Positions 63,050 to 64,000 of a DNA stretch of 64,000 bases are shown in pieces. Both the position numbers and the translations under genes were made by a program. Source of the DNA: CAVSUZ01 sp963791885. GTDB taxonomy: Bacteria > Pseudomonadota > Alphaproteobacteria > Acetobacterales > Acetobacteraceae. Numbering within the stretch: position 1 is the first letter of the stretch; the number at the start of each line of letters is the position of its first letter. A model generated the notes under the pieces. The model saw only the letters and a program-made list of their open reading frames with translations. It did no database searches and had not been told where the DNA came from. The stretch covers positions 434,001 to 498,000 of the forward strand of contig CAWBUL010000005.1 in the NCBI GenBank assembly GCA_963791885.1, in the 5' to 3' direction.

Positions 63050-64000
63050 ATGAATTCGCTTGTTCGTCCGGTCCCCTGGAAGGGACTGAACACTGAGCGG
63101 CCGCCCGTTTTCATCGGCTACGACCAGGCGGAACGTATGGTCTCGGCCCTGCTCCATAGCGCGGCACTTTGGAAACCGCAGGCCGTCGCGGGCGTCGCAC
63201 GCGGCGGTTTAATTCCGGCCACGATGGCCGCCGCGACTCTCGCACTTCCTTTGTTCATGCTGCGCTCCGATCGCGCAGGTGGTGCCGTGTCCTGGATTGG
63301 CGAACCGCCCCACGAACACCGGCTGCTTGTCGTGGACGATAGTTGCTCCACCGGCGAGACGCTGAGGCGCGTGACAATGGCACTCCATGATCAGGGCTAT
63401 GAATGCCTGACGATGACAGTCGTTCACGACCCCGAGGTCACCAGCTTCACCCCGGACCTGTCGCACGCGATGACGGCCCTGTTTCGGCTGCCGTGGGAAC
63501 GGGGTGAAGCCACGCCCACCGCCCGGGCGTTGCGGGCGAGTGGCGCGAAGACCGAGCGGCGGGTCGCCGAGGCCCCGTTCCTGGGCCTGGATCTGGATGG
63601 AATTTTCCTGGCCGATCTGCCGCGTGCAGACTACGCGGCAGACCTGAACGCCACGCTCCAGCGTCGGCACGGGATGGCGTCGTGCGATCTGTTGCCGGCG
63701 TTCGATTCCGAACGTGCGGTGATCATCACCGGCCGCCATATCGACGACCGGGCGATGACGCTGGAATGGCTAGCGCGGTGCGGACACGGAACGCTGCCGG
63801 TGGAGTTCCGCCCACCCGACGTATCCGAAGATGTCGCCAGCGTCGCGCGATACAAAGCGCATGTGGCGACGCGCTGGGGCTGCACGCATTTCATCGAGAG
63901 CGAGGCAGAGCAGGCAATCCGCATCGCCTCGGCGGCGCCGCATCTTATCGTCAGTTGGTGGTCGGCGGCGGAGGGACGGTCGTTTATTGTGGGCTCTGCG
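63050..64000 (+). CDS. phosphoribosyltransferase fused to HAD-like region, 3' end outside window
   Basis: 317 codons from ATG 63050 to the window edge with no stop. The first half has a type I PRTase core: VAGVARGGLIPATMAAATL and the PRPP loop LLVVDDSCSTGETL. After a linker the second half has FLGLDLDGIFLADLP, like the HAD nucleophile loop DxDG, and VIITGRHIDDRAMTLEWLAR, like HAD motif II. It begins 5 bp after argG and may be cotranscribed. A nucleobase or sugar-phosphate role is likely; substrate unknown. Confidence 0.8.
   Translation, partial: MNSLVRPVPWKGLNTERPPVFIGYDQAERMVSALLHSAALWKPQAVAGVARGGLIPATMAAATLALPLFMLRSDRAGGAVSWIGEPPHEHRLLVVDDSCSTGETLRRVTMALHDQGYECLTMTVVHDPEVTSFTPDLSHAMTALFRLPWERGEATPTARALRASGAKTERRVAEAPFLGLDLDGIFLADLPRADYAADLNATLQRRHGMASCDLLPAFDSERAVIITGRHIDDRAMTLEWLARCGHGTLPVEFRPPDVSEDVASVARYKAHVATRWGCTHFIESEAEQAIRIASAAPHLIVSWWSAAEGRSFIVGSA

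Overview
The window looks like chromosome from a GC-rich alphaproteobacterium, most likely of the Rhodospirillales/Acetobacteraceae type. This is inference, not a database result. Pointers are FliX next to FlgI, the small protein Usg, a DksA whose zinc-finger cysteines are mostly replaced, groESL behind a CIRCE operator, and the GC-rich codon use.

Layout. 0-3.5 kb: flagellar genes (flgI, rod-binding flgJ-type protein, FlgN-like chaperone on -, fliX on +) with a sigma-54 promoter between the two groups, then dksA. 3.5-9.9 kb: an ABC ATPase and a double-length permease of the nitrate/taurine type, a hybrid sensor kinase and an SDR enzyme. 10-14.4 kb: cell-wall genes (MltB-like transglycosylase, RlpA, D,D-carboxypeptidase), tmk and a flavin reductase. 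14.5-21 kb: a chemoreceptor and a complete polyamine-type ABC importer. 21-34 kb: two molybdenum hydroxylase systems (a two-subunit IorAB type whose large subunit is frameshifted, and a CoxM/S/L type followed by a MoaD/ThiS-like protein), separated by an SDR, a monooxygenase-like protein, an MFS transporter, a sulfatase and a membrane protein. 34-37.5 kb: a VapBC-like toxin-antitoxin pair, two tandem palindromic repeats and a GH63-like glucosidase.

37.5-49.4 kb is a plasticity zone ending at the 3' end of a tRNA-Lys gene. It holds two nearly identical IS256-family elements in opposite orientation, each with its own 8-bp target duplication; a PPi-phosphofructokinase fragment cut by an IS end; a set of four tiny genes overlapping by 4 bp, the last split by the second IS256 copy; and an IS3-family element with an IS21-family and an IS630-family element nested in its orfB. 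Both the split gene and the split orfB can be rejoined in frame when the insertions and their duplications are removed.

49.6-64 kb returns to core genes: groEL/groES, usg, a small regulator pair with a candidate operator, a frameshifted secreted protein, a PrpB-type lyase with a Na+/H+ antiporter, CoxG and a MoxR ATPase, a beta-helix protein, a single-domain response regulator, a CoA-transferase, argG, and a phosphoribosyltransferase joined to a HAD-like region that runs off the end.

Two themes cut across the window. A palindromic repeat of about 50 bp occurs at least five times at gene 3' ends. Single-base-scale frameshifts split five otherwise normal-looking genes plus two transposases, which means either sequence error or real decay.
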